Below are positions 1-9,900 of a DNA stretch of 64,000 bases, piece after piece. The notes below the pieces were generated by a model. That model searched no databases. It was not told the DNA's origin and was given only the letters and a program-made list of their open reading frames with translations. The position numbers were made by a program, and so were the translations under genes. This stretch comes from Zerene cesonia. Lineage: Eukaryota > Arthropoda > Insecta > Lepidoptera > Pieridae. The stretch covers positions 186,001-250,000 of the forward strand of contig NW_024045136.1 of the NCBI RefSeq assembly GCF_012273895.1. Direction: 5' to 3'. Each line of letters starts with the position of its first letter. The stretch's first letter is position 1.

Positions 1-319
1 GCAGGCATTTGGGAGGACAGTTGCAAGGAGGTGGGAGACATCCACAAGGGCCACAAGGGCCACCACAGGGACCACAAGGGCAGGGACAGGCGCAACTACT
101 GCTTAAATTCTGAAGAGTATCCGACATCGTTGTTGCACTTCGAGATTGATTTATTGCAACACGATTATCTTTACATCCTCTTGGTGCATTCAGTTGAGCC
201 ATTGGCATTTTTGGTGACGCAATATCGGGCCTTTCGAGAATCCTTGTAGAAAAACATGGGGTGGACATACTTCGTCGCAGAAGACAACGTCGACTCTGGA
301 TTTTTGGTTTCAACTTCAT
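1..319 (-). CDS. CGP-repeat (Mst-like) sperm protein, copy A, cut by window edge
   Basis: Reading the minus strand, a frame opens after a stop near 457, has its first ATG at 319 and runs off the window. The protein starts MKLKPKIQSRRCLLRRSMST, continues through about 70 residues rich in R, S and N with no acidic run, then turns into CPCPCGPCGGPCGPCGC followed by LPPPCNCPPKC. The Cys-Gly-Pro triplets are the hallmark of the Drosophila Mst(3)CGP family of testis-specific sperm-tail proteins. The tail LPPPCNCPPKC matches LPPPCNTPPRC in the neighbouring copy B, so the two are tandem paralogs. The basic N-terminus with RRS/MST spacing resembles a mitochondrial targeting peptide, but this is inference. 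The C-terminus is missing. Confidence 0.65.
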   Translation of the reverse strand, partial: MKLKPKIQSRRCLLRRSMSTPCFSTRILERPDIASPKMPMAQLNAPRGCKDNRVAINQSRSATTMSDTLQNLSSSCACPCPCGPCGGPCGPCGCLPPPCNCPPKCL

Positions 320-658
320 CTCCTGTACATTCGAATAGGGTAGCAGAAATACTCTTCGTGAGTACCCTCTGATGTCATTCTTCAAAACGTTGTTTACTGA
401 AAGGATGATTTTCAACTGTAGTCTTGTTTTATACCTAGTAAACTTTAGGAATATTCATTTTAAATTTGAAATAAAACAAACATTTGTTTGAACATGATTA
501 TTTATTCATCGATATAATATATGCAAACAAATTTAACAGATGCCAAAGGGGTGGATTTTATTTAATTGTAACAATATTGAATTGCTGTCTTGGCGAAGCA
601 GTACTGACTTTTTTTCGCATGTTATCTTTGTAGTACCTATTGTCATTTGTATAGTGTA
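320..658. other. short intergenic spacer between CGP genes A and B
   Basis: AT-rich spacer of about 340 bases. It must contain the promoter of copy A and the 3' UTR of copy B, both on the minus strand. No repeat is recognised in it. Confidence 0.5.
557..562 (-). terminator. poly(A) signal of CGP gene B
   Basis: AATAAA on the minus strand about 100 bases after the stop codon of the gene ending at 659. Confidence 0.5.
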
Positions 659-1804
659 TTACAGTTCTTCATATGGACGAGGATATGGATTTCTGAATTG
701 TGGCACTGTAGAGTAGTTAAAAGAATCAGGTCGAATACGAGGGTGGTCTCTTTCGTCCTTTGTTAAAATAGTTCTTGGCTTATCTAGTTGCGGACATTGA
801 TGAGTGTGTCTATATCTTTTGTGACAAATAGGACTCCTAACTTTCTTTTTTGGGTCAATTATTCGATTGTTTACAGTAGAAGCTCGTACTTGTGATTGGT
901 GGTAATATTCATTTGGGAACTGAGGATCTTGCACAGACTGCGATACATTCGACTGTTCTGCAGCTGCATTCTGTGCACCGTATGTACCACAAACGATAGA
1001 AGAAATGACAGGAGGGATTGGATTTTTGGGATTAAACGTCGGTGTACGTGGAAAACAATTTGGCAACCACTTTGATATTCCTGGACGTTTGGTGGGATCA
1101 TAAATCGGAGGTACGGTCACATCCTGATTTGGGTAGGGAGAGGGTTGGTTCATTTCAGACGGATTGAAAACGGCCCCAGCCGGGCAAATACAAGCTGGAC
1201 AACATTTACATGGCACACAGCCTGGACGCGGAACGGGGACACAAGTACCTTGTACATGGTAAGGCCCGCAAAACCAAGTGCCGTATGGGTAGTAATAGTA
1301 ACCGGTCATGTACTGTATGCAACGCGGAGGTGTGTTACACGGCGGTGGTAGGCATCCACAGCCACACTTGCAACCACAAGGCCCGCATGGGAATGGACAG
1401 GGGCAGCACGCATCGCACGCTTTGCTGTATGATCTTAAAGATGTGTATTTGCTATTTACTTGATTATGACAAACGGGTATGTTTTTGCTCATAGGATCAT
1501 TATGTGTATGTGTGATATTGGCAGTGCTAAAACTTCTCATAGGGACAGATATTCTTTTAGACTCAAGAACTAGGCTGGGGCTCGATAGGCAGCGGTGGAC
1601 TGACGATTTCTTGCTGCTAGTGGCGCTGCTCTTCAGCCTTGGAAATGGAATGGACCTCTTGATCTTCGATTGTCCCAACGAAAATGACTTGTATCGCATA
1701 CTCCGAAACGATAACGCCGTGGCTGTAAAGTGTAGTATGTTGTACGGCCTTGAAATGGTTTTTTTCTTTAACGTCTTATGCAAAAAAATAATAAAACAAT
1801 TCAA
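659..1804 (-). CDS. CGP-repeat (Mst-like) sperm protein, copy B, Cys/Pro-rich
   Basis: Single open frame of 381 codons. The N-terminal ~120 residues are basic and Ser-rich, without acidic clusters. There are two possible starts: 1804, or the internal Met at 1699 (MRYKSFSLGQSKIKRS), which I prefer because the first 35 residues look like leader sequence. The middle (about residues 133-210) is cysteine-rich with CPCPFPCGPCGCKCGCGC, LPPPCNTPPRC, a Tyr-rich stretch and CVPCKCCPACIC. The C-terminal half is Pro/Asn/Arg-rich without Cys repeats and ends PYPRPYEEL. The Cys core aligns with copy A, but copy B is far longer than Drosophila Mst84D/Mst87F proteins (about 50-70 aa). A structural, disulphide-linked sperm component is the family expectation; nothing here shows the expression site. 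An intron is not needed. Confidence 0.65.
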   Translation of the reverse strand: MNCFIIFLHKTLKKKTISRPYNILHFTATALSFRSMRYKSFSLGQSKIKRSIPFPRLKSSATSSKKSSVHRCLSSPSLVLESKRISVPMRSFSTANITHTHNDPMSKNIPVCHNQVNSKYTSLRSYSKACDACCPCPFPCGPCGCKCGCGCLPPPCNTPPRCIQYMTGYYYYPYGTWFCGPYHVQGTCVPVPRPGCVPCKCCPACICPAGAVFNPSEMNQPSPYPNQDVTVPPIYDPTKRPGISKWLPNCFPRTPTFNPKNPIPPVISSIVCGTYGAQNAAAEQSNVSQSVQDPQFPNEYYHQSQVRASTVNNRIIDPKKKVRSPICHKRYRHTHQCPQLDKPRTILTKDERDHPRIRPDSFNYSTVPQFRNPYPRPYEEL

Positions 1805-1883
1805 AACAAAAATTTGTTATAAGCATTTAATAGGCATAACAAAATAGATACAAGATGTTATCAAAAGCTTAATAATGTAAGTT

Positions 1884-3113
1884 TCAATTGACTTTAATGG
1901 AAGGCATCCTTGTTATTTTCTTATCATCTCTGTTTTCAGTCTTTATATTGGAGGTTGCTTGTGATGGCATAATTGGTTGTGCCGCTGGTGGTGGAGGCGG
2001 CGATGCCGTTACTGCAATGGCCTGCGAGCCACACATGGGACACACACCCCCTTCGCATTTTTTTACTGGCTTCGGACAAGGGCATGGACAGCAAGGTCCG
2101 CATGGACCACAAGGTCCANNNNNNNNNNGCCACATGGTCCGCAAGGGCCACAGGGACCACATGGGCAAGGACACGGGCAGCGACATGGCCCGCAAGGACC
2201 GCACGGCCCGCATGGTCCACAAGGTCCGCACGGTCCACACGGTCCGCACGGCCCACAAGGCCCGCAAGGGCAGGGGCAGCCGCAACTAGGGGCATCTTTA
2301 TCCTTCTTATCACTGAAGTGCCGTACTGGTAGGATATGATCGCCACAACATAACCTAATCCTCGCGTTACACGATGGCCGAAACGAAGCGCTGCGAGCCG
2401 CCACTGCAAAGGACATCCACGCTTATAATACTCAGCTTTCGACAACTATCCGCTGGTGGTTAGTGCTATTCGAAGAACGACCGCCTGCAGTCGAGTATTA
2501 TAGCCTGGATGTCCTTAGGCAGTGGCCACCGTTCTCCGAAATAACACGATATGTCACCAGCGGCAACTACCTACGTCAGATGTTTGAGAATAACAAATGG
2601 AAACTTCCATTTTAACTGGCCACTCAAGGGGTTGTCAATGTGACAGCCACTTGAAAGAACATTATAAATTTGTGATCTTTAAAATATGAGAAGGGAAGCG
2701 AACTATCAATAAGAAATCTAATTTACCGATAACCATTGACCGAAACATCAGTAGCAATTATTATGGGCGGAATTATGAAATACCATAGAACACTATTATC
2801 TAGGTCATGAACACTAAACGGTTTTGTAGTTAATTGCAATTGATTAACTAAAAAACAGTTTTTAAACATTACCAGATTGAGAAAAAATTTGCCGTACTTT
2901 AAATGCAAGAAATTGATTAATGTTATGCTAGGAACTAGAGTAAGACACTCAAATTAAAAAGCCATTACGACTGAAATAATAATTAAAATCACTGTACTTA
3001 CTTAGAATAGCCGGATTCTTTTTATTGCTGGCTGATGCAAAAGGGCGACTTTTCATGCATTTTAGCAAAGATATGTTCTTTGGTAGAACAGATTTCCTCA
3101 GCATTTGCGCCAT
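1884..3113 (-). CDS. CGP-repeat sperm protein, copy C, with predicted mitochondrial presequence
   Basis: Best model has two exons: 3113-3002 and 2325-1884. Exon 1 encodes MAQMLRKSVLPKNISLLKCM then KSRPFASASNKKNPAIL and ends in a perfect GTAAGT donor in phase 1. The acceptor at 2326-2327 (ctaccag) joins it in frame to RHFSDKKDKDAPSCG, followed by nine consecutive CGP-type triplets, CPCPCPCGPCG, a 10-N gap, CGPCCPCPCPKPVKKC and a Cys-poor tail with a PPPPP run ending SIKVN. The N-terminus (no acidic residues, many K/R/S, then RPFAS or RHFS) looks like a mitochondrial presequence. Alternative: an uninterrupted frame starting at 2416 (MSFAVAARSASFRPSCNARI), which also looks presequence-like. The reading frame changes across the N run, so the true gap length is not 10. 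Family: Mst(3)CGP-like. Confidence 0.65.
2119..2128. other. 10-N assembly gap inside the CGP repeats
   Basis: Run of 10 N in the tandem CGP codons of copy C. The frame upstream and the frame that gives a sensible C-terminus differ by one register, so the placeholder length is wrong. Confidence 0.95.
2401..2525. repeat. imperfect inverted repeat in the intron/5' region of CGP copy C
   Basis: Bases 2493-2525 (gagtattatagcctggatgt onward) match the reverse complement of 2401-2433 with a few differences. The spacer is about 60 bases and similarity fades outward. One arm carries the alternative ATG of copy C; the opposite arm has an equivalent ATG on the plus strand that hits a stop after about 11 codons. 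Confidence 0.6.
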
Positions 3114-3430
3114 AGTATTTATTGGTAGGTTGATTCGATATTTATTTGGTTTAAAACTGTAAATTTTTACTATTTTGTTAAAATTTTACTTGAAAATTTT
3201 GGCCATGGTAGAGGGACAAGCTTGCCGTGTCGGAACAAAAGCAGTTGTGAAAAATTACGATTTGAATTTTTGTATTCTTCTATTTTTGTTCTTTTTTGTG
3301 TTTAAAGCATAGAAAGGAGGTGAGAAAACTTTTTTGATGGTGTTAGGCTGTGAATACAATTAACCATACTTTAAGCCGTAAGTTACATTGTTGAGTCGAT
3401 ATTGATTATTCGAATTTATTTTAATACTTG
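3114..3430. other. 5' flank of CGP copy C
   Basis: AT-rich sequence directly upstream of the copy C ATG on the minus strand. It should hold its promoter. I recognise no gene or known repeat. Confidence 0.4.
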
Positions 3431-3630
3431 CTGCGGCCCGCGGTTTCACCCGCGTAAGTCCGTATCCCGTAGGAATAACGGGACAAAAAGTTTCCTACAT
3501 GTTATTCCAGTTGCCGAGCTGTCTACGTACCAAATTTCATTGCAATCGGTTCAGTAGTTTTTGTGTGAAAGAGCAACAAACACACACACATCCTTACAAA
3601 CTGTTGCATTTATAATATTAAGTAGGATTA
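3431..3630 (-). mobile_element. Lep1-type Helitron-like element, ~200 bp
   Basis: Reads GCGGTTTCACCCGCGTAAGT, then a GTCTACGTACCAAATTTCAT core, a CACACACACA stretch and TTTATAATATTAAGTAGGA. In element orientation (minus) it starts TCCTACTTAATATTATAAAT and ends near a degenerate CTAG. The same sequence recurs more than a dozen times in the window. I recall the ends as typical of the lepidopteran Lep1 Helitron-like family; the assignment is from memory. Confidence 0.7.
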
Positions 3631-3749
3631 GTACGAAGTAGGATGATTGGCAGTTTAATTAATTTATAAATTTACAGAAGTCCTAAGTGCAGCGTGCGAT
3701 AGGATGTAATCGATAAAATGTAACCGAAACTAAGCTTAAGTGTTAAGTA

Positions 3750-4068
3750 TCATCATCATCATTATCATCATCATCATCAGTCCATATATGTTCCCACTGC
3801 TGGGACACAGGCCTCCTATGAGGGTTCAGGCCATAATCCACCACGCTGGCCAAGTGCGGGTTGGCAGATGTCACATGCCGTCGAACTTTTAACTCTTGGA
3901 CATGCCGGTTTCCTCACGATGTTTTCCTTCACCGTTTAAGCAGTGGTGATGTTATCTACATGCGCAGATAAATTGAAAAATCAATTTATTTCCTGCGCGC
4001 TCGCCCGGTCTCGAACCCCGACTTATCGATTTTGAAGTCCGAGGTCCTCACCACTGAGCCACCACTTT
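3750..4068 (-). mobile_element. full-length tRNA-derived SINE with (TGATGA)n tail
   Basis: On the minus strand the element starts at about 4068 with an A box (TGGCTCAGTGG, 4051-4061) and a B box (GGGGTTCGAGACC, 4007-4019) at tRNA-like spacing. It runs through a body ending CCCAGCAGTGGGAACATATA and finishes in a tail of TGATGATG repeats. The flanks contain aagtatca on both sides, a possible target-site duplication. Other copies: 6752-6985, 25622-25679, 59458-59558. Confidence 0.8.
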
Positions 4069-4770
4069 TTTAATCAAGTATCAAGTATCAAGTATAACTG
4101 ACAAAAATTACAAGTACAATTTCCAGCCTGTCCAGTAGAGCCTAAGCCTATTAAAAATCAAATAATACCTCTCTTCAGACTGAAAGATCCATCTAACGTT
4201 TGTATCATAAAAAGTTAAGACGTTTTTGATTTACTCCTTAAAAAAACGGCCTAAAAATTATTGATAATTCAGACTGACTTAACTTTTTGAATATCATACA
4301 ATGATATACTAGCTATTCGTCTCTACTTCTCCCTTGGTACATATTATATAGCCTATGTGACTCAGTAAATTGCAGTTTCCTAATAATGAAGTAATTTGAA
4401 ATCAGTCCAGTGAAATCATTACAAACACAGTTATATACAAATCTTTCCTCTTTATATTATTAGTATGGATATATATTTCCGATCAATCTATATATGTCTA
4501 TAATGAAAAACTTTGTTTGGGAAAAATAACTTTTATTATTAACATTGATAATAATCATTATATTGATAATATTGGTACTATTACGAAACTTTTTAAGATA
4601 CAACTTTCTAAGATACAAAAATCCGCAACTGTTAGAAACATCACTAGTGATATCGTAATTTTGAAAATTATGCTTTAATTCAAAATATTTTGGAATACCC
4701 AAGTATAAACTTCTACAATTTTGTCTCAATAGGTTCATGAAAGAACTGTTTATTCTGCTAAATATTTATA
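4069..4770. other. AT-rich intergenic DNA
   Basis: About 700 bases between the SINE and the large gap. No gene, repeat family or regulatory element is recognised; the short open frame at 4460-4738 has no protein-like features. Confidence 0.4.
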
Positions 4771-5770
4771 NNNNNNNNNNNNNNNNNNNNNNNNNNNNNN
4801 NNNNNNNNNNNNNNNNNNNNNNNNNNNNNNNNNNNNNNNNNNNNNNNNNNNNNNNNNNNNNNNNNNNNNNNNNNNNNNNNNNNNNNNNNNNNNNNNNNNN
4901 NNNNNNNNNNNNNNNNNNNNNNNNNNNNNNNNNNNNNNNNNNNNNNNNNNNNNNNNNNNNNNNNNNNNNNNNNNNNNNNNNNNNNNNNNNNNNNNNNNNN
5001 NNNNNNNNNNNNNNNNNNNNNNNNNNNNNNNNNNNNNNNNNNNNNNNNNNNNNNNNNNNNNNNNNNNNNNNNNNNNNNNNNNNNNNNNNNNNNNNNNNNN
5101 NNNNNNNNNNNNNNNNNNNNNNNNNNNNNNNNNNNNNNNNNNNNNNNNNNNNNNNNNNNNNNNNNNNNNNNNNNNNNNNNNNNNNNNNNNNNNNNNNNNN
5201 NNNNNNNNNNNNNNNNNNNNNNNNNNNNNNNNNNNNNNNNNNNNNNNNNNNNNNNNNNNNNNNNNNNNNNNNNNNNNNNNNNNNNNNNNNNNNNNNNNNN
5301 NNNNNNNNNNNNNNNNNNNNNNNNNNNNNNNNNNNNNNNNNNNNNNNNNNNNNNNNNNNNNNNNNNNNNNNNNNNNNNNNNNNNNNNNNNNNNNNNNNNN
5401 NNNNNNNNNNNNNNNNNNNNNNNNNNNNNNNNNNNNNNNNNNNNNNNNNNNNNNNNNNNNNNNNNNNNNNNNNNNNNNNNNNNNNNNNNNNNNNNNNNNN
5501 NNNNNNNNNNNNNNNNNNNNNNNNNNNNNNNNNNNNNNNNNNNNNNNNNNNNNNNNNNNNNNNNNNNNNNNNNNNNNNNNNNNNNNNNNNNNNNNNNNNN
5601 NNNNNNNNNNNNNNNNNNNNNNNNNNNNNNNNNNNNNNNNNNNNNNNNNNNNNNNNNNNNNNNNNNNNNNNNNNNNNNNNNNNNNNNNNNNNNNNNNNNN
5701 NNNNNNNNNNNNNNNNNNNNNNNNNNNNNNNNNNNNNNNNNNNNNNNNNNNNNNNNNNNNNNNNNNNNNN
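4771..5770. other. 1000-N assembly gap
   Basis: Exactly 1000 N, a standard placeholder for a gap of unknown size. Confidence 0.97.
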
Positions 5771-5821
5771 AGTCATAAGCTGTTAGCCCTTACGTAGAGG
5801 ATACGTAAGGAAATTGTTAAT

Positions 5822-5995
5822 TCTGGCGCTCCTGATCAGGATAATGGGTTAAACTTACTATATTACTCTATTGGCACCAGTTCTTAATAAGTGTACAAAG
5901 TTTAAATGAAATCGGTTCGCGGGAAGTGGGAGAAAAACGGGTGTGAGTTACATACATACATACAAACATACAAGTGAAGCTAATAAAAGCGTGTT
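5822..5995. repeat. interspersed repeat, unnamed family G
   Basis: Contains gatcaggataatgggttaaa, ataagtgtacaaagtttaaa and a (CATA)n stretch. The same order of blocks is found at about 20585-20765, so it is dispersed. No coding capacity. Confidence 0.5.
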
Positions 5996-6129
5996 AAAAT
6001 AGGAGGTTAACACCTGAATTCTAGCGAATTAATAATCCATGATAAATAATAATTTTCGTATTTAATTTGATATAAGAGACACAAAATCAAATAAACCGTT
6101 ATTGAAATGCAAAAAATGATGTAAATAAT

Positions 6130-9100
6130 TCATGGTTCCTCCTCGCGAGGGCTAGTGGGTGGAGGTGCCACCTCTGCAGCACCTGGTACTGGACCTCCCC
6201 CTCCCTCGTCTCCGTCTATGTTGTGCCCCTCATCGCCCATCACACCCTGAAATCACATTATAAACACACGAAAAGTTACACAGTTTTAGTTTTAAGATGT
6301 TTTTTTAATGATGAAAAAGAACTTCCCGCGCAAAACATAATTGAATTCTAAACGAACACTCACAATGCGAGGCTTGATGACAGATAAAATTTATGGTTAT
6401 TTTATGTGTCATGTCAGAACTGCATACCCAATACCCTGAACAAAGTACCTGAAATGACTATTCATATAAAAAAATCTTAAATTTTTAACATATACTAGCG
6501 GTCCGCCCGTGACGCGTTTTTTCTCTACATAAGAGACCTTTCTTGTGTCTTAGCGTTACAGAAACTTTCACCGTAACTTATACTGATATGAGGAATCATT
6601 TTAGCATCATTATTTATGTTTTTACTTGTATTTTACTGTTTTGGGGCTAATAAAGGTATGTCTATGTTTATGCCTAAAATAGTTGTGTAAAAGTTTAAGA
6701 AAAAAGAACTATTCTGGTTGTGAATGTTTAAGTATCTTAGATGTTCCTTAGATGTTATAGGTGAGGACGTCGGAAGTCAAATCGACAAGTCGGGGTTTTG
6801 AGACCAGGCGAACGTGGAAGAAATAAATGGGCAAAAAAACTTTTCAATTTATCTGCCCAATTGGCCTCACCACTGCTCGAAACGAACAAAAGTGGATTAT
6901 GACCACAGAGGAGGCCTATGTCCCAGCAGTGGGAATATGTAAGGGCTGATGATAATCATGATGATGAATATGATGATAATGATGACCTGACCTGACAACA
7001 GGAACACAGAAGGCAGGTGAGGCATGCCATGCATGACGCGCAGCACGCCATGTCAGTAATGCCCGGGGCAGGGGACGGGGCTGCCAATTGAGATAGATAT
7101 CATATCATACATTATCCGTGAATAAATTTCCTAGATAATAATTAAACTTCCAGCTTTCGCATAGTCGAAGGAAACTCTCATAGGATGTTCCACTGTAAAA
7201 AAGTAACGTATGTTATATATGTACTGTACTATGAGCATCCTTAAGCGGATATCGAGATCATGGGCGGTGGTGATCGCTTACCATCAGGCGAACCACCAGT
7301 TCATTTGACCGCTATGACATAACAAAGAACCCTCAGACCTAGTATAGTAGTAAAGTCTCTAGATTTTGACCTGAAAGCAAACACAAATTAATACACTTTC
7401 CCATTTATGATATTTACTTGGAATATTAAATAATAAAATTATTTATGCTTGAGAGTCTCAAAAATATCTCAATAAATAAAAAATAAAATTGACAATGTTT
7501 TTTGTTTCTGGCAAAAATATACGTATTATATGGTATCTGTGGTATTTCGTATACGGATTTTGCGCCAAAAAGTAATCTAAAAATGTTGTTTTCTAAATAC
7601 TTACCTATATCGTATTCCATATTAATATAGTAAATACTGACTAGACTGACACAGCCCAAACCGCTGGACGGATCGGGATGAAATTTGGCATACAGGTAGA
7701 TGTTATGACGTAGACATCCGCTAATAAAGTATTTTGATAAATTCTAACCCCAAGGGGATAACATAGGGTATGAAAATTTATTAGGACCGCACGGGCGAAG
7801 CTGCGGGCAACAGCTATTAATATAATATTGTAGTATGTTATATAAAACAAATAAATAGGTAATCGGTAATTTGGTTTTTATGATAAAACTTCATCTTTAT
7901 TATGGTCATCCAACCATAAAGAAATGTCGTTAAAGTAAACACTGTGTGCATAATACCACATAATCGTCGAAAACCACATGAGCATTATAATACCTGGATA
8001 ATTTGGTCCATAGCCGGGGAAGCCTTGACCGGGATATCCTGGACCTTGACCGGGGAAACCAGGCCCCTGTCCAGGGAAACCCGGCCCCTGTCCAGGGAAA
8101 CCAGGCCCCTGCCCAGGATATCCCGGGTAGCCAGGCCCTTGACCTGGGTATCCTAGATTTTGAAAGCCCTGGAATGAAGACAATATATGGTATAAGAAAT
8201 ACATATAAATAACTGAATGAACATGCCATTAAGACAAGATCATGTATTGTTAATGTGTTATATACCTATTTAAGACATTTTCGAATAAATGTTATAATAC
8301 TAAAAATGTAACTAAATATGTTTGTACCTGGGGCATTCCAGGCGGCTGCCCGTACGGCGGAGGACTGACATTAGCCGGGGGTGGATACGTATCCTGATAT
8401 CCAGGGCCGTAAGGTCCTTGAGTCCCTGGGCAATATGCATAGAAGGAAAAAAAACATTTGTTTTTAAGGAATTGCACATAAGACATATAATAAAGTCCTT
8501 CGTGCCAATGAAAAAAAAGAAATAGCTAATTTAAAAAAAATAAAGACTCTTCCCGATTATAAAAATAGGGACGCAGACCGATTACTAAGCGTCACTTTTC
8601 AATAAAGACTACGTCAGTTCATAGTCACAATATAGAAATAGTCAGAATAAATCAATGAAAGTGGAACTATGGACTTACGTATTTTTTAAAATTATAAAGG
8701 CGGCTTACTATCTTAACTAATCCTGTTATACTTATAAGTAGGTATACCTTGTCCAAAAGGGCCTTGCGGTCCCTGTCCAAAAGGTCCTTGCGGACCCTGT
8801 CCAAATGGTCCTTGTGGTACCTGTCCAAAAGGACCTTGCGGCCCCTGACCAAATGGGTTTTGTGGTCCTGGACCAAAAGGGTCTTGTGGCCCGTAAGGAC
8901 CACCGTACTGACCATGGCCACGACGAGGCTGTAACCATTTAAGTTACATCTAAGGTTCATATGTTCCATTGCAAAATGTTTACATCAATCCAAATGTATA
9001 ATTTGTGATTTGAAATTCATTATTACTAATATTTCTAAAAAAATAATAGGAATAGAAAAATTAATCCTGCGGCAAACTAGTGAATAAATGCTGCTCGCAA

Positions 9101-9417
9101 AATATCTATCTTTTAGTGAGCTAGGTATATCGAAATACACAATAATCTTATGTAATGTATCTAAAAAATTACTCGAAACTAAAAATTAGGTACTAGAGAA
9201 AGCTCTTCATCAGGAAATTAGTTGTTTTGTTTTTTAGCGTTTTTTTTTTAAAGTTGCCGTCGTAAAGATAATCTTGGACCCACCACTATTCACAATTTAC
9301 TATTTCACTTAATAAGTTATACTTATCGTCTGTTAAAATTTTAAAATAACGATAAAAATAAATACGACATTGGAACGCTATAAAAGGCGCCAAAAGACTT
9401 ACTAACGTATTTCCCAT
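6130..9417 (-). CDS. Gly/Pro/Gln-rich protein with a Cys-rich membrane-anchor-like exon
   Basis: Reconstructed from exons that chain in perfect phase: 8928-8748, 8425-8328, 8168-7994, 7080-6992 and 6246-6130 (stop). A candidate first exon is 9417-9403 (MGNTL, donor GTAAGT). Exon 8928 encodes repeats of GPFGQGPQ; the next encodes TQGPYGPGYQDTYPPP; the third encodes GYPGQGPGFPG repeats. The fourth encodes ITDMACCASCMACLTCLLCS followed by CCQ, with ten Cys and hydrophobic residues. The last is acidic and Pro-rich, ending PREEEP. The predicted length is about 224 aa. The layout (Pro/Gly/Gln-rich N-terminus, then a short Cys-rich hydrophobic segment) resembles CYSTM-type or palmitoylated tail-anchored proteins, but I do not recognise an orthologue. 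The first exon is the weakest part. Confidence 0.6.
6752..6985 (+). mobile_element. diverged tRNA-derived SINE copy
   Basis: Same family as 3750-4068 but on the plus strand. It has gtgaggacgtcggaagtc, the degenerate B box ggggttttgagacc, the 3' motif cccagcagtgggaatatgta and a tail of imperfect gatgat repeats. It lies in the last intron of the Gly/Pro/Gln-rich gene, directly downstream of the Cys-rich exon. Confidence 0.7.
7258..7325 (+). mobile_element. 3' fragment of poly(A) SINE-like family S
   Basis: Contains gggcggtggtgatcgcttac, catcaggcgaaccaccag and ccgctatgacataa, the 3' end of the element seen in full at 54594-54900. Confidence 0.65.
7640..7818. repeat. interspersed repeat, unnamed family E
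   Basis: Contains ggatgaaatttggcatacag, gatgttatgacgtagacatc and a GCGAAGCTGCGGGCA end. It shares blocks with 37083-37215. Intronic. Confidence 0.5.
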
Positions 9418-9777
9418 TAATACACTGTGTATAGGAACGCCATAATTTATTCTACAAAAGTAATAATGCACATATATAATTTACAATTTATTAAACTAGT
9501 TTCCGATTTTTATTAAAATTTTTCATGACATGTTTTGGTTAAAACTGTCAATGACATTTAAAACGTCTATTTTTAATCTGTTGTTTGATAGAAGAATAAT
9601 ATTCAGATACACATATTTGAAAATAATATACTACCATATCAAATTGAATTTTCTAATTTAATAAAATAGGGAAAATTACGCTTTGGGTAAAATAAATCAA
9701 AATCTTATAAACCCTCTTAGATCTGATTTTTACCGACAGCACAGAAGTATGTGAAAGAATTAAGATTAGCAATCGAC

Positions 9778-9900
9778 ACCTCAGTGAATAAATAAATAAA
9801 TAAATCTTTATTTCTTAGGTTTTTACATTATTGTACAAGTGGATTGTGGCACAGGCCCTCTTGCTAGGTAATACCTGTGTTAAGAGGACCTGTAACAACG
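9778..9900 (-). mobile_element. 3' end of a non-LTR retrotransposon or SINE
   Basis: On the minus strand: a run ending ggcctgtgccacaatccact, then aataaag and a (TTTA)n tail, typical of a retroposon 3' end. No coding part remains. Confidence 0.45.

Noticed and set aside
1888..2289. Plus-strand open frames through the CGP repeats
   Set aside because: They are complements of the minus-strand CGP codons; only the minus strand gives CGP triplets with a coherent leader and tail.
4737..5786. Long open frames over N runs (also 57732-58787)
   Set aside because: They consist almost entirely of N and carry no information.
7878..8204. Single-exon proline/glycine protein read straight through 7878-8204
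   Set aside because: Clear acceptor and donor sites inside it delimit an exon of 175 bases whose phase matches the neighbouring exons; the outer residues are intron. A collagen label was also dropped because the repeats are GPGFPGQ/GYPGQ, not strict Gly-X-Y.
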